This document shows positions 54,510-64,000 of a stretch of 64,000 nt of DNA, in pieces. A program made the translations under genes and the position numbers. Below the pieces are notes generated by a model, which saw only the letters and a program-made list of their open reading frames with translations, did no database searches and was not told where the DNA came from. This DNA is from Coleophoma eucalyptorum (taxonomy: Eukaryota; Ascomycota; Leotiomycetes; Helotiales; Dermateaceae). Each line of letters starts with the position of its first letter. Position 1 is the stretch's first letter. The stretch covers positions 434,001 to 498,000 of the forward strand of contig JALRME010000021.1 of assembly GCA_026120035.1 (NCBI GenBank). Reading direction: 5' to 3'.

Positions 54510-57419
54510 TCAAAATCCAACTGGACCTCGACCATCAATGCCTCCTGTACGGAAGAATTCAGAAACAACACCAACAGCATACGAACAAGCTCCGACCCAG
54601 AATGCACCGATTAGCAGACGTTTTGCATGGCCTTTGGACTTGCGTTTCTTGGAACCCTCAGCAGCAGACCAAGTAGACTTTGTGCCGCTGAAAACAGGCT
54701 CCTCGCGTCTGACGTCAATGTTGGACTTGAAGGATGGATCGACGGGCATATCGTGGTTAACAAAGCCAGTTGGGCTAGCGAAGTTGCCTGTTGCCACAAT
54801 CGGTCTGCTTTCCGTACCATCGATGGGATTAACTACCTTCTTCTTGATCGCGTCAAGTTGGGAATCTTCCGGCGCTGCTGCTCGAACCTTCCGGAAAACA
54901 AGAACATCCCCACTACCGGAAACAATCTCATAGCCTTGGGCTTGAAGGGGGCCAAAATGGGGAAAGAATTTAGATGGGTTAGAGAGTCTAAGTAGAACCT
55001 CTGCAGGTGTTAACGGGGAAGCAGTGTCGGAAACGATGGATGTTGCCTCGGCAGTGTTGATTGTTTGCATAGTCGGATCATACGCAAGGATCTTGTACAC
55101 GTTGGGCTCTTCTTGCGTCCCGGATGGATTTGAAGGAAGGACTGACGAAACACTCTTCTCAGCATCGGAAATTTGTCGGTGCTTGAGGTCGATTGTGCCA
55201 TAGGCACTCTCATATATATCACGAATTTCACAGACCAGCTTCTTCAGGTCTTCCCTTTTCGCAGCCTTCTCTACACGAACATCACGAAGCTGTTCAAGGT
55301 CTCTTTTCATCGAATCTGTACCTGTTGATTCGTCTGTACCAGCCGTCGTGTTTGCTCGAGCAAATGACATTTCTGATGACGATACTGGGTCTGTATACGT
55401 AGAGCAAGCAAATTCTCCGGGAGTTTTGCCCTCACGTTCACATTCTTTTGCATAGCTCAATTCGAGTCCCATTGGTTTCGTAGTGTAACCATTCTCGTCC
55501 ACTTCTTCGGTCTCTACTTTCGAGGTTTGGACTGAAGCACTATGCTCTTTCTCAACATCCTGCTCTTTGGGGAATGAGTTCACATATAGTGGCAAGTGTG
55601 AGATACCATAAACTGCGCACTCTTTCTTATACGATGTCTCGAGACCCATGGGCTCCTTGGAATATGGATCATTCTCTTCTTGCAGCTTTCTTAGAAGCGT
55701 ATCAGTCTTGGCTTTCTCAACCGGACCAAGTCCTGGTACCACGTTAGGGCTAGGCGCACTACGGTCTAAAGAAGTCTCCAATCTCGGTGTTCGGGCATCT
55801 CTGGAGAAGGCTTCTTTCGGGGCACGGCCAAGAATAAAGTCATTTTGCTCTCCTGAAATCTTATTTTGAGTGGGCTCGGCGCAATCTACCTGCTTGCTTT
55901 GGAGGACAGTATCATTGTCCTTGGTGGTCCAAGTTTCCTGAAACTCCTCTGGAAAGTCACGAACATAGTTTCCAGTCATTTTTCTGCCAGATGGAACAGC
56001 AGCAGGCATCTCGGTCTCAATTTCTGCGATCTTCTTGTCAACCTTTCCTTGTAGATGGGCAGCATGGTTTCGGAGTTCGCTGTTCTCTATCGTCAGGTCT
56101 TGAAGGCAGCGTGCGTTTTGCTCGGCCTCAATATTAGCAGAATGTCGCGCATGGATATCGTCAGCTCTCTGGATAGCCTGGATAGTAGGACGGGATTCTT
56201 GTTCAGCTTTAGCATTGGCAACATGTCGAGCATGGATTTCATCAGCGTTCTGAATTGCGTGAATAGCAGGTCGGCTGGCCTTCTCCGCCTCACTATCTTG
56301 GACCATCTGCGCATGGATTTCATCAGCGTTCTGAATTGCGTGAATAACAGATCGGCTGGCCTTTTCTGCTTCACTATCTTGGACCATCTGCGCATGGATT
56401 TTCCCCGCAGCCTCGTCAGCATTCCGATGTCTTCGAAATTCCTCGGCTTCCTCATAATGAGGCATACGTCGTGCAATGATCTCATCATCACGTTTCATGG
56501 TTTCAACCATTCTTTCATATTCCTTCTCCAGATCTGCTCGCTTAACGGCTTTGTCCTTCTTGGAAAGCTTGCGTGGATACCACTCAAGAGGCTCATCGTG
56601 ATAGAAACCCTTGCTATAATCGATCCTATACTCCTCCTCATATTGCATCAAGTTGTCCTGATCAGCCTTAGTTCGATGCTCGATGCCAGGGTTCCCATTC
56701 TGAACCAGTTCCGAATCCTTCTTGCCATGCCACCCCTCGGGTTCTTCATGCCAGAATGGGGTACTATAGCTTGCCAATTCTTCAGAGCATGGATTATCGA
56801 TTGTCGACTTTGGGAACGTGCGGCATGTTCCCCATTTGGTAGTAGTATGGGCATCAGAGATAAATGAGTGTCTTTGCTTCGCACGATCTTCTTTGAATGT
56901 TTTCACTGAGATATTTGCAGCCTGCGGATCACCATTTTGACCTGTCGAGGTGTTTTTGGGGACCTTGCGATTGGTGATTGGATCAATATGATATTCCTCG
57001 TTAGGACCTTCAACTTTGCCATTCGTAGAGTAGCGAGCGAAAATTTTGGGGCTGAGGGTGCTAATGGAAGCCTTATCATACTGAGTCATCCACTTCGCAA
57101 CCTTGGCACTCGCGATTGATTCAACCAAAGTTTTCTTGTTGTTGATCTTGTTCAGAAGGTCCTGAGCATTGACTCGATCCACAGATTTAGCCATGAGTGA
57201 TTTCCAGGGAAGAACATCAGCATATCGTTCCTGAAGGACTCGGTGGCGAGAACTCCTTCCCTTCCGATGGCTGCCACCAAAATGGGAGGACCATATCGCT
57301 ATTCTATAGGTACGATTTTGCTGGTTCTGTAAATTTCGGATTCCAGACTGAACGATAACATTTTGTTGAGGATTTGGTAGCAGTACTGCTTTCGATGTAT
57401 TCGTGCGTGGGAAAAGCAT
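54510..57419 (-). CDS. Large putative mitochondrial protein with tandem repeats
   Basis: Single exon, 969 residues, function unknown. The first 75 residues are rich in Arg, Ser, Asn and Gln with almost no acidic residue, as in a mitochondrial presequence. YHIDPITNRKVP follows near residue 143. The centre is charged coiled coil with a 27-residue tandem repeat (HAQMVQDSEAEKASR, then HAIQNADEI) present in about three clear copies and one worn copy. Two related motifs, EPMGLETSYKKEC and KPMGLELSYAKEC, come later. The protein ends with a basic stretch, one membrane helix (LLIGAFWVGACSYAVGVV) and a short FFRTGGIDGRGPVGF tail. The layout suggests an inner-membrane-anchored protein; I recall similar fungal proteins only as hypothetical. 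ATG at 57419 chosen as the first in frame. Confidence 0.75.
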   Translation of the reverse strand: MLFPRTNTSKAVLLPNPQQNVIVQSGIRNLQNQQNRTYRIAIWSSHFGGSHRKGRSSRHRVLQERYADVLPWKSLMAKSVDRVNAQDLLNKINNKKTLVESIASAKVAKWMTQYDKASISTLSPKIFARYSTNGKVEGPNEEYHIDPITNRKVPKNTSTGQNGDPQAANISVKTFKEDRAKQRHSFISDAHTTTKWGTCRTFPKSTIDNPCSEELASYSTPFWHEEPEGWHGKKDSELVQNGNPGIEHRTKADQDNLMQYEEEYRIDYSKGFYHDEPLEWYPRKLSKKDKAVKRADLEKEYERMVETMKRDDEIIARRMPHYEEAEEFRRHRNADEAAGKIHAQMVQDSEAEKASRSVIHAIQNADEIHAQMVQDSEAEKASRPAIHAIQNADEIHARHVANAKAEQESRPTIQAIQRADDIHARHSANIEAEQNARCLQDLTIENSELRNHAAHLQGKVDKKIAEIETEMPAAVPSGRKMTGNYVRDFPEEFQETWTTKDNDTVLQSKQVDCAEPTQNKISGEQNDFILGRAPKEAFSRDARTPRLETSLDRSAPSPNVVPGLGPVEKAKTDTLLRKLQEENDPYSKEPMGLETSYKKECAVYGISHLPLYVNSFPKEQDVEKEHSASVQTSKVETEEVDENGYTTKPMGLELSYAKECEREGKTPGEFACSTYTDPVSSSEMSFARANTTAGTDESTGTDSMKRDLEQLRDVRVEKAAKREDLKKLVCEIRDIYESAYGTIDLKHRQISDAEKSVSSVLPSNPSGTQEEPNVYKILAYDPTMQTINTAEATSIVSDTASPLTPAEVLLRLSNPSKFFPHFGPLQAQGYEIVSGSGDVLVFRKVRAAAPEDSQLDAIKKKVVNPIDGTESRPIVATGNFASPTGFVNHDMPVDPSFKSNIDVRREEPVFSGTKSTWSAAEGSKKRKSKGHAKRLLIGAFWVGACSYAVGVVSEFFRTGGIDGRGPVGF
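56149..56400 (-). repeat. 81-base tandem repeat inside the mitochondrial protein gene
   Basis: Unit starts at 56149, 56230, 56311 and 56392 are exactly 81 bases apart, each beginning GCATGGAT. The units at 56230 and 56311 are almost identical; the one at 56149 is diverged. Each encodes a 27-residue helical repeat, so the frame is kept. Confidence 0.9.
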
Positions 57420-59061
57420 CGTGAAGAGTTACCTGCTTTGGTGCATGACCGAGCTACAGGAATCAGCCTCAGCATGAAATAGTCTATAACAAGTGATATC
57501 AAGTGCCCTGGCTCACTCTGATCTGTCAACTAGAAGGATAGAAATCGGGGAGGATGCGTCCCCAAGCTCTATGGAGTTGTCGGTGATCGTTATGAATTCT
57601 CGGGCTAGCCTTACAAGTCAGCAAGGTATAGCTACTACGACTCGATAATTGCACATCTTGTTTGACAGTTTCCACATTACTTGCGTAAGAGCTATGCAGG
57701 ATAATATGACGGCTACATCTTGCAAGTTGTATGCTTGACAGTCATACAAATGTACCAGCAGGAAGTAGCCAGGCAGACAAATTGGAATCAGGGGGACTTA
57801 CTCTCGTTGGGCTTTTCAAAACAAAGGGCTCCTCACAATGATGCTGGCGATGCATATATCATAGCAAAGGTATAAATTATATCTTTTGTGGTGAAGTGAG
57901 CTCTGTAAAGATGATTGAGTGATGTGAAGGACCAAGCGTGGAATGGAATGGGCTGACGCCGATGCCGAGCGGGGTTTATGGCTACCAGAGAACGAGAAGC
58001 GGCAATCAAGGGAGAATAGCTTGGACAATGCGGAGAAACACCGATGGGAAATAGAGTCTATGCAAGCCTCTCAGGAGAATAGAAAATGAGAGGTACAGAA
58101 TGGATGCGTTTGGTTGAAAGATGTGAATGGGACAAAGACAGGAACTGGGAGTCAACGACATGTGCACGCGAGACTTTGCGGGGTAGAGAGCTTGGCCGGG
58201 GAAATCCGGCTTATCTTTGGCTGTTCTGGGAGGTTCATGGAGCACTGGAGTCTTACGTAAGGGATCCCTTCGGAAGGGGTGCACAAGAGGAACGGTCTTT
58301 TATATCAACACCTCACTAATTGCCAGTCTGTACAAGTTTCAACTCTCTCAACAGGATGGCTAGTGTTGCTGGCTATTCTTGTGTTATGGGTAATATGCAC
58401 CAGAACTGTGGGAAGCGACACCGCAGATAACAGCAACTTGGCTCTCACGTTCCTTCCTGTGGGCCGTGGAACTATTATGCCTCAGCACTTATTAGTCAGC
58501 TCGCAGCGTCATACCGAATTCACCGCTGATTTATTGAGAGGCGGTGTAGTTAAGGTACCCATTGTTGCGATCGAACCCTTAGCGGCTAGCAATTAGCAAT
58601 CAATGCCCCATACATCAGTGGCCGCCGCTGCAGCATGCCCATCGTTACGTTCTGCCGGTCTAATCTGAAATCAACACTGCTTTCGTACTAGAGCCCGCTA
58701 TCTAGTGCCCCTCCTTCATGACGCTTACGCCGACATTGTAAAATAAACTGACGATATTATTATTATAGAGGGGCGCAAACATTCCTTTCGATCTCCAACT
58801 TTCTCCTCCAGGTCAACTCAATGGTGGCGTGTAATATCGCATCCGCTTATCCTTCTTGTCTAGTCTGCGGTTCCTCCTTCGGCTCAAATTTTCTTATATT
58901 ATAATCTCGGGATAAGAGTCTTCAAGACACCTAGAAAGACCCTCAAACCCGACCCCGAACCTCTGCAGTAGCAATCACAGTCACGAAGCCGCAGCTTCCG
59001 TATTCGGTTCCTTTCCGACCAAAAAGGCTACAGCACCCCCCGCCCCCTTTCTACAATCACC
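57420..59061. promoter_or_regulatory. Divergent intergenic region
   Basis: About 1.64 kb between the repeat protein gene (-) and listerin (+). Short frames on both strands have no motifs. It should hold both promoters; a pyrimidine-rich stretch at 59030-59058 precedes the listerin ATG. Confidence 0.45.
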
Positions 59062-62000
59062 ATGAGCAAGCGAACATTCAAATCAAAGGCTTCCAGCAGT
59101 CGTGCTGCTGCCGTTGGAGGCGCTGCTGGGTTTGGAGGATTTGGCTCGGCGGCCACAGCGAGCACATTATCGTACCTTACAGAGCCACCAAACTTAGCTC
59201 TGATTAGTGACCCAAACGTTGTAGTGTCTTTCAAGAATCTACTGAAAAAGGACAGTGCCACAAAGAAGAGGGGCTTAGAAGATCTTCGAGGGTTTATATC
59301 TTCCCAGGCCAGCGGAGAGAAGACGGGAATTGAAGAACCTATATTGGAAGCATGGGTAGGTGTTGTGAACGAATAATACTTATTGTATATCCTGACAACT
59401 TCACAGGTCCAATTGTATCCTCGAATCGCCATTGACAACGACCGATCTGTTCGAGAGTCCAGCCATGACGTACAATCTCAACTCGTCAAGTCGCTCCAAA
59501 AGAAAATCACGAAATATCTTCCGAGACTGGTTGGCCCTTGGCTCGCGGGTATGAGCGATCGAGATCGCGGCGTGGCAAGAATGGCACAAACCGGGATCAG
59601 AGCACTACTTGACACGGAAGATAAATATAAGGCCTTCTTGAAGCGCTGCCAAACCCAGGTGCTCGATTATGTTCGGAGTGCGAAGGACGAGACTCCAGAG
59701 ACACTCAGTGATGAGCGAAATACTAGCCCTGATGAGATGCTAGCAAAGTACCATCGAGTGCTTTTATCAAGCAATTGGCTTTTGCTGAATTTGCTGTCGA
59801 ATCTCGATCAAGAAACAATCAACAGCTGTCAGGAGCAGTATGATGAATTACTTTCAGATAACCCAAATCTCTGGCTCTTGGTTACATCTGAGGACTCAAA
59901 CATCAGAGTATCTACCTGTGAGCTTCTAGCTCTTTGTTTGGAAAGGTTGAGATTCATCATTGAGAAAGATCTCGACACCATTATACCAGTCTTCATAAAT
60001 AAAGGCTTAAGAAACTCGCAAGATAGATCGGCCAAGCGTCTTATTGATACGCTGATACAACTGGAGAAATCATTTCCTCAATCATCCACTTGGACTTCTC
60101 CAAAATCAATCAGCTCCCTGAAGAAATTCGTCGAAAAAGGATCACAGGCTGGTGGACCCGAATACTGGCAGTCTTTGCAGTCCCTGATTGACCTTATCCC
60201 CAAATCAAGCCTTACATCATCAACCTCTACAGCAGCCGAATTTCTGAGCTCCTTTCGCGCTGGTATCAATAGAAGAGACGAAGTCAAAAGCAACCATTCA
60301 GCGGCCTGGTCTAGCTACATACACGTCGCAAAAGCCCTTAAAGATAGTTTCAGCTCGGATGAGTTTGCTGTACCAGGTCAACTTTATTCGCAAGCCTTAT
60401 ATCCAATTTTTGAAGGTTACCTACACCCTTCAGGAGAAAATTTACAGTGGTCCACAGTTGATTGTAGTAATGCGGCTGAAGCTTACTGCATCTGCGCCCA
60501 GGAAACAAGTCTGGACTCGGCTAATACCTCAGCTGTCTTTGGGGAGAAGTGGAAAGAGATCAACGCAGATATGATCGTGAGACTTCGAAGCACGCTACCA
60601 GAACAATCGAAAGACTATCGCAAGTCTCAGGATGCTATGGCTGTAGAAATTCAGCGCTACTTTGATATGCTTCGTCAAGTCATAACTTTAACACAATCAT
60701 CATCCACAAAACTAGATGAGCAAACTATTGCTGGATTGATATTTGACCCTATGTTGGATCTTCTGAAGAACTCCGGCGAACTCCTGATTAGTAGAGAAGG
60801 TAAACCATATTCGGCGGCCAGCCCATTTCAAGAATTGCTTAAGGGGTTGGTCTTACATAGCACACGGGATAGGGAAGTCTGTCTTGGTATCCTCTATCAA
60901 CCGTCTTTGACCTTGGTCAAGTCTTTCTTGCAGCAGCATTATCCGGCTTTGGCATTCTCCGCCGCATCTCCAATGTTGGCAGACTGTCTGAATATGCTCT
61001 TGTTGTCATCTGCTGCTGATGAGGCCTGGAAGGTATCCATTCGGAGCATTTTCAAAGGCCCAGTAAACTACGAGTCGCAATGGCGAGCACTCTCTGGACT
61101 CCTTTACGGCCAGGGTGGACCGCTCCTCTATAGCCACTCGCAGCTTGTTGAGCGTGCTGTGAAAGAGGCTCATACCCAGGCGGAGTTGCAGGCATTTCTT
61201 CTTGATTTGTGCCTTGAGGCAGTCAAGAGCCCACAATACCGGACTGCATCCTCGATGATTATCCAATCCGGGTTCTTGACACCGAAAAGTAATGGTGCTT
61301 TGATTCAAGGCATGGTAAGATCTCTACCGAATGATGGCTCATCCGACCCGATGATACTCGACCAACTTCGTCGTCTAGTGTCGGTAGAAAACATGCAATC
61401 TTTGTCGGCTGATCAAACCAAGAATTTGATACGTTTCCTGCTTATTGCCGGCGAGTACGAGGGAAAAGCAACCACAGAAGAGAGCAGCCTAGACAAGATA
61501 CCTCTCAGTGACTTGGACTCATCATTGGCTACAATAATGCACACATCGCCTGGGACATTCATAAAAACCATCCATGAATCACTATTACTCACCCCTGGCG
61601 ATGTTTTAATCAGGTAAGCTCACAACCGCAGATTTCCAAACTCTTACTAACATTTCATACAAGTGTGCAAACATTGACGAAGCGAATGCAACGGCTGATG
61701 GAATCGGAGTCCACACTTCCTGCCAATATTTTCCCAGAGCTCCGGCATTGGGAAATCTGCCTTAATGCCTTGACCAGCACATCTTCTATTGACGGCCTAG
61801 GCTGCTCATTTGCCTTGAGGGGTGCTTTCTGGCTATGTCAACCTGAAACAGTAGATGGGTCTTTGCCGGACGATCTAAAGGCGATTACCGATACTTTTCG
61901 AATGGCTATATTCACATGCGAGTTGTGGGCAACGGTCGTCAAGAAGCAACTTCTTCCAGTAGACAAGCAGGTGGATTATCTATATCAGTTGTATTTGTCC

Positions 62001-64000
62001 TCCGAAGTGGCAAGGGATTATATGTCACAGTCTTCGGGTCACACCAGTTCCTCTTCATCTCAAAGAAAGGGCAGCAAAGCTACTGAAACGCTCTGGCTTG
62101 CAAGTCATTTCCATTTCAAGTTTCTTCAGTGCCTACCAATCTTTGATATGGACATGGACGAAGCAGAGGGCACGATATCCTTCCTTCAAACAATTCATCC
62201 ATATGCCAGTCAATATTCACAGGGAAGTTGGACAGTATCATGTCCTTCGGCCCCAACTTCATGGAGCCAGGTATCCAAAGAGCAGCGCCATAAGATTGCC
62301 AATAAGAATTGGAAGCCATCCGACACGGGTGCACTGTATCCCATGCTTATTTCTAAATGCATGGGCCAGAGGAATCTTTCCAGATCCAGTTTCTATAATG
62401 CCAGAGTTCTGAAATCAGTTCTCCAGAGACTAACTTTTCGATTTGGATCCGATGACTTTGCTGGCGACACATGGCTCACAAGTCTCGAAATTGGTCTTGA
62501 AGGGCGCGGGCAGCGTGCGAGTAACAGAGACTCAAGTTTCTTGCTGCTCGCCGTCATTCAAGGCTTAAGCCACGACAATAGTTCTGTTGAGGATCCCAAC
62601 CTTCTTCGCCAAAGCCTGCTGGTTAAAAGACTTCTGAATGAGTTGCTCAGTGAGATTAGTGAAGTCACTGTCGAGAATAAAACCAGCATGGAAGCTGCAA
62701 TACTGATTCTTGTTACGTTGAACTCCTGCCTTGATGTTTACAAAAGCCTCGAACACAAAACGGTTCAAGACATGGATAGCACTGCCAATGGTGAATTTTC
62801 AGCCATTGAATCTATTGATCATGTGGACTTGTCGAGGACCTACAGTACAACTACTCAAGGGAAGCTTCCCAAAGTCTACCACGGCCATATTCCAACGAGC
62901 AACCCGCGATTGGTAATATTTGCTGTCAAGAAGATACTTTCGTGGACCTTGAATCCTGAATTTGCAACATTGCCTTTAGCTGCTGAATGCTGTCGGGCCT
63001 TGAGACGATTGCTTCCAGCCATGAAGGACGTCTATGGTACTTATTGGGACTCAACCGTTTCTTTGTGCATTTCAGTTCTGTCTATCGAAAAAGCCGATAT
63101 TCCTTTCGATAGATCAAGCAGTCTCTGGTGTGGTATCCCTCGACGTCCCTGGAACGGTTACTTCCCACCTTTCTTGGATGCGATTCAGCTAATTCGAGAG
63201 CTTCGGGAGTTTGCGTCTGCGAATGACGACCTTGTTCAGGCGCTCAGCTCCAGCGAAGAAGACATATCCCAAGCGTTGATCAACCTTCTCCAATTTCCTC
63301 GACCAGACCCAACTCCTACTATTGACCCTGTAGATGCTGAGCTTCGAGACGCATTGGCAGTGATCGATCTTAGCGACATCAAGGATTTGTCAGAATTGTA
63401 TCATCTTGTGGCAGTTGACCACAGTTTAGTAAGAGTAATAGCTTTTGATCTATTACAACGTGCATTGCCATCCATACAAGATCAGTTGTCTGTGGATGTT
63501 ATTCTGGAAAAAAAGGGTAAGCATATCTTGATCTGTGTGGCTACTATTTGTAACTAATTCGTGTGCCAAATAGACGCACAGCTACCTGATGAGCTAGTTT
63601 ATCTATTGCTAGAGGCACCATCTTACACGGCATACGATGAAGAAGACCATGCTAAGCTTGGTGAGTCGGCGCAAGGTTATTTGCTTGCGTGGCAGCTCGT
63701 ATTCGATTGCTTCAGAAATGCCAGCCAGAAAATTCGCAACGACTATCTAGAGAATCTCAAGTCTGGAGATTACATCTCCCCACTACTCGCATTCATGTTT
63801 GATTTCTTAGGCCACTCCGCTGCAAATGCAATCGATCTCAAGAAGGCAGATCTTGAGAAATATTTGGGCAAGAGCTTCAGGACTAATGATTCAGATGCTG
63901 GTGCGATGACTCCGGAGCAATGTACCGAGAGGCTTCTTGTTTCCATCTACTTTGACTGTTTAAGATTTGCACCCATGCTGGTTAAGACCTGGGTCATCGA
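59062..64000 (+). CDS. ltn1: E3 ubiquitin ligase listerin (Ltn1/Rkr1), N-terminal part
   Basis: Ribosome-associated quality-control ligase that ubiquitinates nascent chains stalled on 60S subunits. Exons 59062-59355, 59407-61613, 61664-63516 and 63574 to the window end give about 1590 residues in frame; the C-terminal RING lies outside. The N-terminus is MSKRTFKSKASSSRAAAVGG, a basic, Gly/Ala-rich lead, then the conserved YLTEPPNLALISDPNVVVSFKNLLKKDSATKKRGLEDL. IEEPILEAWVQLYPRIAIDNDRSVRESSH and LPRLVGPWLAGMSDRDRGVARMA are listerin hallmarks. The remainder is helical HEAT/ARM-like repeat. The first intron can be read through only to a stop. Housekeeping gene, no link to its neighbours. Confidence 0.94.

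Overview
The window is nuclear DNA of a filamentous ascomycete (Pezizomycotina). Genes carry many short GT-AG introns of about 45-65 bases, there are fungal-specific families on both strands, and the protein set (Spo7, End3, Pom33, listerin, a Tos4-like FHA protein, a Zn2Cys6 regulator, a non-reducing polyketide synthase) is typical of moulds. A leotiomycete is my guess from the flavour of the sequences; this is inference. I reconstructed exon structures by hand from splice signals and reading frame.

Layout. 1-5039 (-): a non-reducing polyketide synthase (SAT-KS-AT-PT), cut by the window start before its ACP. 7500-9311 (+): a DUF3112-type seven-helix membrane protein. 11265-13293 (+): an MFS transporter. 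13885-26966: a block that looks like a catabolic gene cluster: alpha/beta hydrolase (-), dihydroxyacetone-synthase-type transketolase (-), ketose/polyol short-chain reductase (+), sugar porter (+) and Zn2Cys6 regulator (+). Clusters of CreA-like sites lie before the porter and the regulator. 27330-36662: mostly housekeeping: End3 (-), an unrecognised protein (-), a dual-specificity-type phosphatase (-) and a Cld1/ABHD5-like acyl hydrolase (-). 36663-38060 (+): Spo7. 38466-39872 (-): an AIF2/FSP1-like flavoprotein.

40541-42466: a head-to-head pair, a triosephosphate-isomerase-like protein (-) and an RpiB-like isomerase (+). Their residues look like the tetrulose-phosphate isomerases of erythritol breakdown (bacterial EryH/EryI, Yarrowia EYI1/EYI2) rather than the classical glycolytic and pentose enzymes. 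43136-46031: a small hydrophilic protein and a Tos4-like FHA protein (both -). 47226-48457 (+): a ribosomal L1-domain biogenesis factor. 48699-48953 (-): the 3' exons of a small unrecognised gene. 49576-50721 (+): Pom33/TMEM33. 52065-52490 (+): a decayed BTB-domain gene. 54510-57419 (-): a large mitochondrial-looking protein with 27-residue tandem repeats. 59062-64000 (+): the N-terminal part of the E3 ligase listerin (Ltn1).

The most interesting biology is sugar-phosphate metabolism. The transketolase/reductase/porter/regulator block could import a sugar or polyol, interconvert ketose and polyol, and move two-carbon ketol units. The EryH/EryI-like pair could turn L-erythrulose-1-phosphate into D-erythrose-4-phosphate, which is itself a transketolase substrate. 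That link is a hypothesis; no kinase for the pathway is visible here.
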